DNA of 64,000 nucleotides from Bagarius yarrelli (GCA_005784505.1 VCAZ01000420.1:1-64000); one strand, 5' to 3'; counted from the first letter of the stretch, positions 13,236 to 25,940 are shown. Translations and numbers: made by a program. Notes: generated by a model from the sequence alone, not told the origin.

Positions 13236-14809
13236 TTCTTGTAATACAATTCCTTTAAGTTTTTTATATATATAATTTTGTTTAGTTTAAAGCCATAGTC
13301 AACTTTTACTTCAGAATTATGTTACCCATAGTTTCTAGGGTGAATTTTCATTGTCTGCAAAGAAAAGAGGGTTTTTTTTCTATCCATCTGCATGCAGTGG
13401 TCTACACAGCTCTTTTTAAAAAATGAAACCAAAAAAATCATGCCAGAACTTTTTATATGTTTGTGTAATTGCAATGTATAAAAATTACAGGAAAAATTGA
13501 GAAACATTTTAAGGAAATAATAAGTTACTATAACCTAGTTACGATCACATTTAATCTCTGCAGCTATCATCAATGTGTTATGTGCAAACTTTCTGCTACT
13601 AACATCTTGGAGACCGTGTTCACACACTGCCTAGAGTTTATAACCAGCTGACTGACATCGTCATGGCCTCCAAGTCCCTATGACTGATCCACAAGCCTGG
13701 TCTGCTATAAAGAGTTAGACTTTATGCTCATTTTTCTATATGTTGGAATCGGTAGTGAGATGGTGAATGACTGCAGGGTTTAGGTCATGTATTGTGTATG
13801 GATGGGGTTCATGCTTAGTGTTTTGTTAAGCTATATTTCTTTCTGCCATCCTAAAGCTAAATGCAAGTAGAGGGGTAACTCAAAAGACCGAGTGCTTTTT
13901 AATGTACTGACCACCTATTTTGTGCAGATTTCTGTGCAGGATTTAACTTATTAATGACCCAAAAAAACAACAAAAAAGCAGCTTTACCTTAAAATTAACA
14001 GTGTTTTTAAATGGCCTAAACAGGTTTTTCACAGCATTTGTATACACTGCAATTTTACATTAAAGATGTTAAAGATATAATTTAATAATACAAATAAACT
14101 AAAAATAAGATAAACAAACCTGTTTTCTCCATAACTGCATTTTCTGCCAATGTTTTTCAGTTGATGTGGAAAAACTTTGTCGATCGAACTGGACAAGGAG
14201 GAACGATCACTTCAAACAATTATGAATATGTTGATCAGCGAAGAAGCTGAAAGGGACACATATTTTGTTAATATTCAGGCATTCGAAAAGATGGACATTC
14301 TGTCTAAAAGCAAATATTTCAAAGCACTGTGGCGAAAAACAGCAAAACAAACCAAAAACACAGAGTTTAAAGATGTTACTTTAATTCCACTTGATCGAAG
14401 CTGCGATAAAATTTACAAACCAGCATTAAAGAATGAAGAAAGTCGCACAAGGCATTGAAGGATCTCTCGATAAGTCTGCAGGATTTGACGAGGAAACTAG
14501 GCGCTTTCTTAGATAGCATGTCCAATGAACTGACAACAATGGCGGCTGTATTCAGCGAAGATAATACCTAATGGATTGACCAGTGTTATTGGAATTAAGT
14601 ACAAATACAGTGTTAAAGGAATTAAGGAACGCATGAGTCAGATTGATTAGACAGGATGAAGCTCCTTTTTTTAAAATAACATACGGGAATACATTCGTGT
14701 GCAGTGTCTATTTCGAACCTGAGGACGTTTACATCTTTAGCTCTGTGATGTTTTTCTGTTAAGTAGCTCTTTGGTCCCTTGTGGATATTCGTGTTGTTCT
14801 CTTTAGCAC

Positions 14810-14905
14810 CAGGGGGTCCTGAAGAAACGTTGATTCATTTCACTGTGTACTGCATCTGCTGTATATGGCTAAAATGACAATAAAGCTTCTTTACACTTGA
14901 GAATG
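14810..14905 (+). mobile_element. LINE 3' tail fragment, copy 1
   Basis: The sequence CACTGTGTACTGCA..ATGACAATAAAGCTTCTTT resembles the 3' tail of common fish LINEs. No coding part is attached. It starts about 240 bases after the last RNF213-like stop and could have supplied a polyadenylation signal (AATAAAG at 14,879). Confidence 0.45.
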
Positions 14906-15526
14906 AAATCTAGTGCTACCGCTGATTGGTTTGGGTGACCCGGGGATTTAAATGTTACCACCAAGAACACATTAAGGGGTTCAATTTTGTGTGTTTCTTT
15001 AATCACTAGTAAATATAAAGGAAAACGTACAAAAGGAATTTACGTTTACTGTCACAGATACGACACTTGTGGCTTTCCAGCTTTGACCAAAAAAAAAAAA
15101 AAAGGCAAGACAATAAAAGAAAAAGAACAAATAAAATAAAAAACAAAGTCATTTTAGTTACAGGACTTCCAAATATTCAACTCTAATTTAACAGCTAATT
15201 AAACTGGCCTACAAGGCACGGCATGACACCAGCTCGCACACGTAAACACCATGTTACTTTATAAAACATGAAGCTTTTATCTGTAAAAGACGTCCATTAA
15301 CAGGGTATTATTCAACTTAGCATCAACTTTGTATTTACAACAGGATTGTCCTAAATTTCTCCAAACTTTATCAAGCGCGCACAATTCTCTTGCTGCACGT
15401 CAAAAATGTCTGCCGCACATGCGCACCTTCTAACACGTGCTGCCACCTGCTGGCGACTTTAGGAAATATGCAGGTGTAAATTCAAAGTGATATTTACCAC
15501 CCGGTTAGATTCTCCCCTGCAATAAA

Positions 15527-16170
15527 TTAATTACTAACTTCTGCATTTACAGCCCCCTGTAATGCCTTCTCAAACAAAGCACCTGCAGTGGCTCGCTTAC
15601 TTCTGCGCACTGCTGGCACTGGTACTTCCCTCAGGCTTCTGTTCTGCATTTCACCAGTATCTAACTCCTGTGACTGAACAGCCTCAACTTCATCTTCTGC
15701 AGTTTCGACTATAGAGCCAGGTTCTACCAGTGTCTGATGGAGCCTGTACCTGGTTAACCCCAGAACTGTCACCACCCAACTCTGAAACCCGTAGTGCCTC
15801 AAAGTCTACATGAGCATCTCCAGCCCTCCCTGCATAGGGTTCCACAACCTCTTCTATCACTACACACTCTGGTTCAAGAGTTTTATTCTCACTTACAGTA
15901 ACCGGATGTGTATCTAGCAGAGACTTGGCCCCTGGACGCAGTTCTAACCTGTGAACCCTCTTTGATGGCCCACCCTCTGGTTTTGGGTTTCCCCCTCATT
16001 ACTTCCACTCCTGAACGATCACCTCTCCTGAGGACTGGGACTGAACCCCTCACAGTTACAGTGTAACACAGCCAAGACGGCTTCTTGCGCTGAAAGATTC
16101 TGCCACTCCTCTCATTCGCTTTCTCTAAAGGAAAGCAATATGGACACAACACAAAGCCATGACACACACC
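15527..16170 (-). pseudogene. Unrecognised retroelement-like coding remnant, copy 1
   Basis: Two overlapping minus-strand frames are open here (16,167-15,889 and 15,802-15,527). The downstream one ends with a basic patch of the VRRSKRATAG type, which resembles the C-terminus of LTR-retroelement pol proteins. A single frameshift would join the parts. No integrase or reverse transcriptase motif is visible, so the family assignment is weak. The same remnant is at 63,280-63,920. Confidence 0.35.
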
Positions 16171-19100
16171 ACATAAAATACATTTTTATAGTTTTAACAG
16201 ATTATGCGCTGGCTATCGCTAGACTGGAACTTTATGTAAAATAAATTACACAGCGGTTTCAATCACCGGATTTACTTAAAAAAAGCTTGGAAACAATTTT
16301 CACTTAAAAAAGACTAGTAAATTAACAAAGATTTGCCAAGTAAAAGGCTTAACATAATTATTAGTAGCTTTAATTAGAAATTTTTAAGTTACGTTTACTT
16401 TCCAGTAAATTTAATTGACACTTTAGTTTACTTACTCAATTTACTTAAGTAACGCTTGTAAATATATTATGATTTATTGCATTCTTTTTACGTAAGAGTC
16501 CCAGTTATCTTTTTATTTATCCTGAGTAACCTTTACTTTAAATATTATTTAATATAATTTGTGATGTATCACTACAAATGTTTTCAATAAAAACACTGAC
16601 AGACATTTTCCTTAAGTACTTTTATTTAAATTAAACACTTGAATAAAGAGATTATATACCTACAACACTGTAATAAAAAAGGTGTAGTACAAACCTTGCT
16701 TTAATTTACATGAACAAACCTTTTTAAAACATTTTAGAAATTGCTGAACGAATGAGCAAATTTTACAGCATCCAGTCCAAGAAAGATTTTCTGGAAGACT
16801 TCAAATGTGTTTCTCAGCTTTAAGGGATAACTTAGGTTCAGGAAGTAAATAAAGCCCATGAGGAGAAGGCACGCGCTTGTGAGATTTTTACATCCCAACA
16901 GCACCTCCGTTCCCTCAATGACGATGATGACGTCAGCTAAGTTGGCAACCTCTCCTGCAGTACTGCCCAGTAAAGTGATCTTCATTGCATGATTAGTGAA
17001 GTTATCTTTAACCATGTCTTTGCTGACATCCTGTCAAATACACAAATAGGTGCAAAGTGGTTACAATACTGTACAGTAAGTTAAAGGATCTCTTTAATTT
17101 TATGTGATAAGTGCCCTACACAGAGATTTGGTCTCAGCATCATTAAATCTGTTATTACATGAAGAAAGAGGGAATTAAACACAGAAGAACTGTGTCTGGA
17201 AGACACTTAAAAAACTACCTGCAAAGCTACAGTACTGTAAAAAAGGGATTTCTGTAAAAATTCGGTAAAGTGGGAAAGCCTTTAAAATGCTTTAATAAAT
17301 TGATTTGCATTTATTTTCTATTGACTAAATAAAATATTTGCACTGATCACCTTTTGCACTGCATATAAGTTTTTTTTTTAGCATTTCACTGGATTATCAC
17401 AAATAATGGCAATGAATGAATGAAGCTAGGATTGTTAAACATTAAATCTCTTCCTTCTAAAGCGCTTATGGTTAATGAAATGATCTCAGATCTGGATTTT
17501 GACATTTTGTGTGTAACAGAAACATGGACTAAACCGGACGAGTATGTAGCATTAAATCAAGCTAGTCCTCCAGCATTCAGCTACATACATCAGCCTCGCC
17601 CAAATGGTAGAGGAGGAGGCGTCGCAGTTATTTATAATAATAACCTAACTATCGTACAGAAACATGGACAAAATTTTAATTCATTCGAAGCTGTACAGTA
17701 ACCTTACATCTGCAGAGACAACTAATAAGCAGAGTCAGTCGATTTCTCTAGTTCTTATTTACAGACCCCCAGGTCCGTACTCCGAATTTCTTAGTGAATC
17801 TGCAGATTTCCTGTCTAACCTGGTTGTCTCCGTTGATAAAGCGTTAATTGCTGGAGACTTTAATATTCATTTTGAAAACTCAGACGACCCGCTGAGAACA
17901 GCATTTATGTCCTTACTTGACTCAGTGGGAGTAAATCAGTGTGTAATAGGACCCACTCATAAAGCAGGTCACACATTAGATTTAATATTATCTTCGGAAT
18001 AAGTATAATTAATATAGTAACAATTCCTCAGTGCGAAATTATTTCTGATCACCATCTTATATCGTTTAAAATGCGTCATACTAATAATGCACACGTAGCG
18101 CCGCGCTACCGCTTTAAACGTACACTTACATCAACTTCTGCTCAGAGCTTTATTAGTTATCTTCCAGAATTGTCTTCTGTCATTGGATCTCCGTCTGATC
18201 CAACAGAACTCGAGCAGGTGACTGAATACATAGATGCCGCATTCTGCTATACGTTAGATAACGTGGCTCCAGTTAAAAGAAAAATAATTAAAGATAAGAA
18301 ACTCGCTCCTTGGTATAATGAACACACGCGCTCTTTAAAACAGAGCGCCCGTAAACTAGAACGTGAATGGCACCAAACTAGATTGTTGGTTTTTCAGGCA
18401 GCATGGAAAGAGGGAATCCTAGCTTATAAAAAAAGTTCTTAGTGTAACTAAATCAACGTATCTTTCTAACCTTATTGAAAATAATGAAAATAATCCTAGA
18501 TTTCTATTTGACACCGTCGCAAAATTAACTAGGAATAAGACGACCTCAGAAAGCTGCACCATAACTGCGTGCAGCAGTGAGGATTTCATGAACTTTTTGG
18601 ATAATAAAATTGCAAACATTAGGCAGAAAACCAGACCTTCAGACCTTTCGATTCTGATGAACAACTAACCGCATCAGATCAGAACTTAGAAAATTTTACT
18701 CCTCTGGAAAAGAACAACCTAATCACACTCATCTCTTCCACCAAATCGTCAACTTGTGTATTAGATCTTATACCAACACACTTTCTTAAGCAGATAGTAC
18801 CGGCAGTATCAGAACCCCTGTTGAAAATAGTTAACTCTTCACTCAGCAGTGGGTATGTTCCCAAATCTTTTAAATTAGCAGTTATTAAACCTTTAATTAA
18901 GAAACCTGACCTCGACCACAATGAGCTGTCCAACTACAGGCCGATATCTAACCTTCAAAATCCTAGAGAAGGTAGCAGCGCAGCAGTTATGTTCATATTT
19001 ACAAAGGAATAACATACACAAACTTTATCAATCAGGATTCAGGCCTCATCACAGAACAGAGACTGGTCAAAGTAGCAAATGACCTCTTACTGGCATCCGA

Positions 19101-19383
19101 TCAAGGCTGTGTCTCGTTGCTTATATTACTTGACCTTAGTGCGGCTTTCGACACCATAGATCACGATATTCTTCTTCACAGATTAAAAAAAAATCAGTAG
19201 GAATTAAAGGAACGGCTCTTGCGTGGCTCAGGTCCTATTTAACCGATCGTTACCAGTTTGTAGATTTAAATGGTGATTATTCTGCGTGCTCTCTTGTAAA
19301 GTATGGTGTTCCACAGGGCTCGGTTTTAGGCCCACTTCTTTTCTCTCTTTACATGCTGCCTCTGGGAAACATAATTCGTAAGC

Positions 19384-20202
19384 ATGATTTTCAGTTTCCA
19401 CTGTTACGCTGATGACACACAGTTATACGTCTCATCAAGACCTGATGCGAAAGGCCAGTTTAATAAAATTGAGCAATGTGTGAAGGAAATAAGGGATTGG
19501 ATGTTATGCAATTTCCTCTTGCTTAACCCTGACAAGACGGAGGTTCTGGTTCTAGGACCACAGGTACCTAAAAGTAAGCTTCCTGATCACACCTTAACCC
19601 TAGACAGTCTTTCTGTTTTCCCAAGTGCAACAGTAAAGGATCTGGGTGTGATTTTAGACTCCAATCTCTCATTTGAAGCCCATGTCGACAATATTACCAG
19701 GATAGCGTTCTCAGATCTCAGAAATATCGCTAAAATAAGAAATATCTTGTCACTTAATGATGCCGAAAAATTTGTTTATGCGTTTATCACATCCAGGCTG
19801 GATTACTGTAACGCTTTACTGTCTGGATGTTCAACTAGGTGCATTAATAAACTTCAGTTAGTCCAGAACGCAGCAGCGAGAGTCCTTACTAAAACTAAAA
19901 GATATGAGCACATCACGCCGGTCCTATCCACACTGCATTGGCTCCCAGTGAGATACCGCATTGATTTTAAAATACTACTTTTAACTTATAAAGCTGTAAA
20001 TGGTCTCGTGCCGCAGTACCTAAGCGAACTTCTAGTGTCTTACGTTCCTCCACGCCTACTTCGATCGAAGGATGCAGGCTGCCTGCCAGTACAGCGCATT
20101 ATAAAAACTACAGCAGGGGGCAGAGCCTTTTCTTACAGAGCCCCAAAGCTATGGAATAGCCTCCCTATGAATGTTCGAGAATCAGACAGTCTCAGTGTTT
20201 AA
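19384..20202 (+). pseudogene. LINE reverse transcriptase, C-terminal half
   Basis: This is the longest open piece of the L2-like element (272 codons). It begins just before the catalytic YADD box and runs through the thumb and C-terminal domain (LNPDKTEVLVLGP, LDYCNALLSG, VQNAAARVLTKTKR). It lacks the fingers domain in the same frame, so it cannot be an active enzyme. Confidence 0.8.
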
Positions 20203-20549
20203 GTCCAGGTTAAAAACGTATTTATTTAATCAAGCATTTTGTATTGATTTCCCTTAGATAAAGGAGCAGATCTGGGGGACTCATGGGTGTTGAGTATTAT
20301 GGTGATCTGGTATGTTTAGATGCTGTCCTCCCCTCTCTTATTGATCACGGTGTTGATGATGAGAGCGGCTGGTTGCTTAACATATCAGGGAGCCCTCGTG
20401 TCTGTGTCTCCTTCTGGTTCTCCTTTTAGTTATGCTGACCCAGTTAGTCTTGCCGGAGTCCATCCTTGCACTCTACGTTATTCATTTAATCAATCCAAAC
20501 CGTGTGATTACATTGTCACTTAACTGTTTTCCTTCTTTTTTGTCTTCCT

Positions 20550-20571
20550 TTCCCTCTCTCTCTCTCTCTCT
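20550..20571. repeat. (CT)n microsatellite
   Basis: Eleven CT dinucleotides lie in the 3' tail of the L2-like LINE. Confidence 0.9.
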
Positions 20572-21030
20572 CACTGTTGACTTACATATGCCACAATGGA
20601 GCTGCCGGTGATCCAGACCCCATCTCCACCCCGGACCTGTTGGACCCTTCCCTGTGACCTGCTCCAGTGGATGATACATTACCAGGGTAACCAAGGACGT
20701 CCCACTCCGCCATAAAGACGTTCCAGCTGTTCTTTAAGGACTAATGATTTAAGTTGCTCACACACACACAATGTAACCACATAATTCCTGCTACCTGTTT
20801 TTCACCCAAATGAGGATGGGTTCTCTGTTGAGTCTGGTTCCTCTCAAGGTTTCTTCCTATTTCCATCTCAGGGAGTTTTTCCTTGCCACCGTCGCCCCCC
20901 GGCTTGCTCGTCGGGGACAAACTGATTTCTGTTTCATTTTATCTCATAATTTCTTCGATTGTGTAAAGCTGCTTTGTGATAATCATCATTGTAAAAAGCG
21001 CTATGCAAATACTGTAAAACTGAATTGAAT

Positions 21031-21559
21031 TTACATTTACAGCATTTAGCAGATGCCCTTGTCCAGAGCGACGTACAAGAAGTGCTTTGAGTCACATCAA
21101 AAACAGCTCAATACTGATATAATAGTTTACAAAAAGGTGCAACAACAACAAAAACCTGTTGAATAGAGTAAAGGTTTTTAAAAAATGCCTTGCATTTTTA
21201 AAAAATGCAAGGTATTTAAGAAAAGATGAGTTTTCAAACGCCTCTTGAAGACAGCCAGTGACTCTGTTCTGACATTGATGGGAAGTTCGTTTCACCATCT
21301 TGGTGCCAGAACAGAGAAAAGTCTTGAGGCAGACCTACCTCGTGTCCTAGGGGATGGTGGAACAAGCCGAGCAGTGCTTGTGGATCTGAGAGAGCGTGGT
21401 GCTATGCGAGGGGTGATAAGTGCTTGTAGGTAGGAGGGTGCATCTGTAAATCTGATGCGTGCAGCTACTGGGAGCCAATGGAGGGAGCGCAGCAGTGGAG
21501 TGGTGTGTGAGAACTTTGGTAGGTTAAAAACAACGCGTGCAGCTGCATTCTGAATCATT
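21031..21559 (-). mobile_element. 5'-truncated LINE fragment inserted in the L2 tail
   Basis: On the minus strand it encodes the end of another reverse transcriptase (IQNAAARVVFNLPKFSH, LRSLHWLPVAARIRF), with an internal deletion. It is flanked by the direct repeat CTGAATTGAAT at 21,020-21,030 and 21,560-21,570, taken as the target-site duplication. It landed exactly at the 3' end of the L2-like element. Confidence 0.8.
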
Positions 21560-22099
21560 CTGAATTGAATGTTTAGGAATGAAAACTAATATTTCATACT
21601 GACAAACTACAGCACAAAATATAACAAAAAAAATCATTTTGGGGAATGAAAATACTAATCTGCCTCAGACTTTTGCAGTACTGTACATATCTGAAATTAA
21701 AACTTCATTTAACTTATCCATTAATGTACCTGGTAGACGTCACTGTGCTCCTCAGATGATTCTCCCAGGTAGGAAAGCAGGCAGCGAATCACAGCATCTC
21801 GTTTATCTTTAACTTGCTGTTAAAATCAAAAGTAAATTGCAGCGAACGTTAATAGTGTACACTTCCATCAACATATAACTGCACGTCTAATAATTCAGGA
21901 AGCAGAAGCATATCGGTTGTGTAATACATACATGTACCTGGCTGAGTGAATCTAGCACAACTCTAATTCTCATGCCTGCATCCCCTCCCTTCATTTTACA
22001 CAAATCCAGGTGCTTTGGAGTGTAGACGTCCAGTTTTTGCAGAAAGGTTGGCTCTGGGGGAATCGTGGTATCCTTCTGAACTCATTCTTGATCTAAGAC

Positions 22100-23060
22100 A
22101 AAACAAAATGTAACATGTTTACAATTTAGTCAAATAAACCCTTTTTTTTCTGCCAAACACACAAGCACACACAAACCAATTCAGAAGACGTAAACAGCAC
22201 TCGTCCAGAAGACAAGTTTTATTTGTACAATTAACATTTGTAATTGAATGAAAATTTACACAAATAACTATACAATTAAATGATATAGTATTTTACCAAA
22301 TAAAAGATATGCAACCAGAAGTGCTGCTGGACCAGTGTTTACATCTTAAGAAGTATATATGTGTGTGGTTGTATATGTGTGTATATGAATGTGTATTAAT
22401 AGAAATCTGTGTTATACTGCACGGTTAATAAGTGTTGTTTAAGATGCTTTGCCAACTTACCTTGCATAAGCTTTAATGGTGACTGCAATCTGTGGAACAT
22501 ATGTTAGAAATATTAAAGTCAGAAATAGCTATTTTTTCACTAAACTGGAATAAATATACTGATCTTATTGATTTGGAATTTGGCCAGTTTATAACAACTG
22601 CATTAAAGTAATATCAACAATGAATGTTGGCAAGATCAGATGAGTCTACATGAGTCCTGAACACAGTATTAGAAAGTGTATTAGTATTGTACAGGTTCAG
22701 TGGGGAGGAAAATCTCTGTTTAACTTGAATAAAATGCATCGAATGTTTATTGATTTGATCGATTAGACAGAACAGTGTGTGATGTGGATTAATGGGGGTT
22801 TAGCAGTTTTCTCCATCGTGTAGAAAGTTAATGACCCACAGATCTCGGAGCAAACTACAACAGTTAACGCGCTCTCTTTACCCACCAGGACTACACACAG
22901 ATTAATAACTCTATTCTTTTCTGCAAACCTACTTAAATTGACCAAATATTAAACAGATATTTTATAACATACCGTGTAAAAGACACCAGTCTTCCAGAAA
23001 AGGTAAAGTAAAAAGACAGAATAGGATTCGTTTGTAAAATGTACTTGGGGGCACTTTTTA
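22100..23060. other. Intergenic stretch without recognised gene
   Basis: AT-rich DNA. The only possible coding signal is a 29-base minus-strand segment near 22,461-22,489 with AG and GT borders, which could be a small upstream exon of the SAMD3-like gene. This is too little to call. Confidence 0.4.
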
Positions 23061-23330
23061 GGGGTAGTGGTGGCTCAAATGGTTAAGGTGCTGAGTTGCT
23101 GATCTGAAGACCAGAAACACCTGGGTTCAAGAACCACCACCGGCAAGCCAACCACCGTTGGGTCCTTGAGCAAGACCCTTAACCCTTCCTGCTCCAGGGG
23201 CGCTGCATCATAGCTGACCCTGCAGTCTGACCCCAACTTACTAAGATGGGATATGTGAAAAACACTGCATTTCATTGGCTCTGTACACGTACCTTGGACA
23301 ATGAAGTTAAATATTATTATTATTAAATTA
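23061..23330 (+). mobile_element. tRNA-derived SINE
   Basis: It begins with an A-box-like GTGGCTCAAATGGTTAAGG and a B-box-like GGTTCAAGAACC, as in tRNA-derived SINEs. It continues with the body GGGTCCTTGAGCAAGACCC and ends with GCATTTCATTGGCTCTGTAC and an (ATT)n tail. It is about 265 bases long and looks complete. Confidence 0.85.
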
Positions 23331-23828
23331 TGCTATTATTATTTACAAGCTCAAAAAAATCATTTTTTAGAGTGTTATACAAATATATATAACAAATATA
23401 TATAACAAATTTTTTCTGGTCCCCTCATACACACTACAAGACGAGAGATAATGTATAAGTGACTTTTTGCACATTATTTAAAGTCAAACAGGCTGCCTAC
23501 ATTCTCACTGCAAGCTTGTTTCTTTAACACTTTTTATTAACAGCAAAACAGAACCCAACTGATCTGATCGTGTAAATGTACAATACTATTTTGTGTTTAA
23601 CCGGTTTTTTTTCCCCTCTCATTATTTTATCACATTTGTTTGTCTGATTTGTTTCAGCTGCTTAAACTTTTTTGTGTTTGATTCCTTTAACATTTTTTAA
23701 CTTTAATAACTCGTGTTTATGTCCCTGTGCAGGCACCATGTGGTAATTTGCTTCAGGTTCTTTTCCTTGCAAACTGATGATAAAAAAGTTTGTACAAATG
23801 TTTAACTTATACAAATCTCTCACTTTTA

Positions 23829-23833
<5 letters not shown>

Positions 23834-23898
<65 letters not shown>
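23834..23898. repeat. (CA)n microsatellite
   Basis: About 32 uninterrupted CA units. Confidence 0.95.
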
Positions 23899-23900
<2 letters not shown>

Positions 23901-24519
23901 GTTTGTACATTGTTTGAGTGTTACACTGGAAACAAGCCATATGTTGGAGATGAGAGAGTTTTAACCAGTTCTTGGATCAGTAGAGACTGAACTCTGAAGT
24001 TCTCCTCCTGCATGATGTCACTGGAAAACTGCTACAAAACTGTGGTTTTGTTACTGAATTTACAAATAAGGGCATTCTCTTGTTTTTTCTTTAGATTTAA
24101 AAAAAGAATCTATCTAAACTCTGAATTAGAAAGAGACGTGAGTCCAGTAAGCAGGTATTTGTGGTGAGCTGATATGATGTGTAAAAGGTTGAGGATGAAG
24201 AGCAATAGCTTCTTTGCAGAAATGTTGTTCCGTATGCAGTTCTTCCCCCGGTCATTGTGCTGTGTATGTAAAATACTAAATCTTTATTTACATCAGCGTT
24301 ACATTTTTAAGACAGTTTGTTGTGTTATGTTCATTGTTTTTATTTATCAGTGTTGGTGTCTGGTATTCAGATAACACTCCTGAAATGTGAGTGATCAGGA
24401 GCAGACACACTGCATGATGGGGTAAAATGTGGTGTGTATTAAAACTGTTCAGGTTTTTTTTCCTCTTGCTGCTTGTCTTACTAGTGTACCGGTTCTGTCA
24501 AAGTTTAAGAAGAAGATGA

Positions 24520-24520
24520 C

Positions 24521-24574
<54 letters not shown>
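24520..24574. repeat. (GT)n microsatellite
   Basis: About 26 GT units; a second (GT)n tract follows at 24,671-24,705. Confidence 0.95.
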
Positions 24575-24577
<3 letters not shown>

Positions 24578-24668
24578 CTCCACCCAACTGTTTAAGGCTT
24601 CCCGAATCCTGCTGGATGATGTTGCTGATCCTAATGAGTTGACCACAAGGGCTTTGGACTGATGGACT

Positions 24669-24670
<2 letters not shown>

Positions 24671-24705
<35 letters not shown>
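24671..24705. repeat. (GT)n microsatellite
   Basis: About 17 GT units, 100 bases downstream of the previous tract. Confidence 0.95.
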
Positions 24706-24706
<1 letters not shown>

Positions 24707-25489
24707 GTCCAGCTTGTTTATTTAAAACTAAAGCTTATAGACTGATCTTAACCAATGATCTTATGAAGGTAATAATGTCAAATCTTTTTTTTCCCTTTAG
24801 TTTCATTCCTGTTTCTGTGCTTCAGGATGTTTTTGAACGTAGTTGCACTACAGAAACAGGAAGTTGCTACAGAAATGAACAGAACCGTCTTGATATAAAG
24901 GTGTGTATTATGTATTAATGTTTCTGTAAATTGTAGGTTTAATCAATGTAATCATGTTCACATTAGAATAATGAAAACTTTTTCCTAAACATCCCGTGTG
25001 TGTTTGTTTTTCTATTCGTGCACTCATTCTAATACATTGTCCTTTCTGTATTATTATTTTATTTTTATTTATTTTATTTTAATTTCCAGAGACTTTTTGA
25101 GTGATTTGGTAATTTTTTTAGGACAGATGAGAAGAGTTTGCATTTCCTGGTTTTGAGAGATAGAATAAAGAGAGGGTGTCTAGAGAACGTAAATGATAAC
25201 ATATTTTATTTAGTGTTTCATTTATTAAATTAAAACAGTGTAACAAACATCAACATGGCTGTGATTTTAAAGGGGAAAAAATGAGGGTTTGTATGTTCTG
25301 TTGGGTTTTAAAGTTTATTTAACTCGAAAATGATGTCACATAAAGAAGTTACGAATATGTATAACACTTTATTACATTGTGGATAATAAAAGCAGTATTT
25401 CCTCTTTGGTAGATTATCTATTTCCCATCATTATGACTAGAGCTTCTTATCCCTCCCGTCCCTGCTGAGGAGAGAGAACCAGCATGATG

Positions 25490-25492
<3 letters not shown>

Positions 25493-25520
<28 letters not shown>
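25493..25520. repeat. (CA)n microsatellite
   Basis: About 14 CA units, upstream of the MHC class I promoter. Confidence 0.93.
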
Positions 25521-25522
<2 letters not shown>

Positions 25523-25940
25523 TGGACACACACCATAAATAACCCATAACAGTTGAGAAGTGCCTTATTTTATCCAGGGTTAACTCTCTAGAATCAGTTT
25601 AATTTGTGATAAAGTTTGAGTTGTGAAAGCAGAGTGCTTTACTTTAGTGGACACACAGAGAAGATATATCTCAAGCTTAATTAACATCATGATATTCTAT
25701 GTAATGTAGTTTCACAGCTCAATAAAATAAGAGCTTATATTTGAAGTGAATTATTATGATAAATATTAATTGACTGGAATAAACAATAATTGTAGTTAGT
25801 TTTAAAGCAGACATGTTTATTCAACACAACATAATTTATTACTTTATTATTATTATATTTGTGAATTTTAAGCTTCTTTGTTTTAGAAATATGTAAAAAT
25901 GTACATAAAAAAAGTCATGATCATAAACTCTTCATCTCTT

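Larger units (their letters stand above)
1014..14571 (+). pseudogene. RNF213-like gene, copy 1, 3' part with many frameshifts
   Basis: This is the counterpart of the RNF213-like exons at 48,942-62,331. Matching exon blocks lie at 1,014-1,249, 6,681-6,900, 7,442-7,601, 7,979-8,160, 9,473-9,536, 9,787-9,877, 11,283-11,383, 11,857-11,975, 12,354-12,454 and 14,161-14,571. Splice signals are kept, but several blocks carry single-base insertions absent from copy 2; the 1,014-1,249 exon has at least four. The last exon is identical to copy 2. The first nine coding exons, present before copy 2, would lie to the left of the window. As written it cannot encode a protein. Because the damage is homopolymer-type and spreads equally into introns, sequencing error is a better explanation than gene decay, but both remain open. 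Confidence 0.75.
1..16248 (+). repeat. Segmental duplication, copy 1 (error-rich)
   Basis: This block matches 47,948-64,000 in order and orientation along its whole length. The offset falls from about 47,930 at the left edge to 47,752 at the right, so copy 1 has roughly 180 extra bases. Most differences are one- or two-base insertions in homopolymers; for example, a G/C run at 9,661-9,673 is shorter in copy 2. The density of differences is highest in the first 10 kb and close to zero from 13.5 to 16 kb. The block starts at the window edge inside a poly-C tract. It could be a true tandem copy read at low quality, or a haplotype or contig-end artefact. Confidence 0.93.
17395..21030 (+). mobile_element. 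L2/CR1-clade LINE, broken
   Basis: It is a nearly full-length non-LTR retrotransposon. It has an endonuclease region at 17,420-18,002 (VTETWTKPDE, LIAGDFNIHFEN), reverse transcriptase blocks (SNYRPISNL about 18,935; LDLSAAFDTIDH about 19,130-19,165; YADD at 19,405-19,416) and the C-terminal region ending near 20,202 (LHWLPVRYRIDFKILLLTYK). At least four frameshifts or stops break the frame. The 3' part to 21,030 is the untranslated tail with the typical AAAGCTGCTTTGTGA and CGCTATGCAAATA words. It lies in an intron of the SAMD3-like gene, on the opposite strand. Confidence 0.85.
16734..22092 (-). pseudogene. SAMD3-like gene, three C-terminal exons
   Basis: Three minus-strand exons have good splice borders: 22,092-21,938, 21,816-21,730 and 17,030-16,734 (stop TAA). 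The joined protein contains FLQKLDVYTPKHLDL, CKMKGGDAGMRIRVV, RDAVIRCLLSYLGE and VIIVIEGTEVLLGCKNL, and ends LNLSYPLKLRNTFEVFQKI. This matches my knowledge of the C-terminal half of a large fish family usually named sterile alpha motif domain-containing protein 3-like, whose function is unknown. The first exon needs a one-base frame change (after residues EFRRI) to keep the family pattern. The N-terminal part is not seen upstream. The second intron is stretched to 4.7 kb by two LINEs. It is probably a pseudogene, or a gene carrying a sequence error. Confidence 0.6.

Noticed and set aside
23061..23330. Possible tRNA gene because of A- and B-box-like words
   Set aside because: No cloverleaf can be drawn, and the body and tail are those of a SINE.
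23662..23940. Open frames made of VCVCVC or HTHTHT runs (also at 24,449, 27,935, 28,449, 37,184)
   Set aside because: Translations of dinucleotide repeats; no splice or domain support outside the MHC exons.
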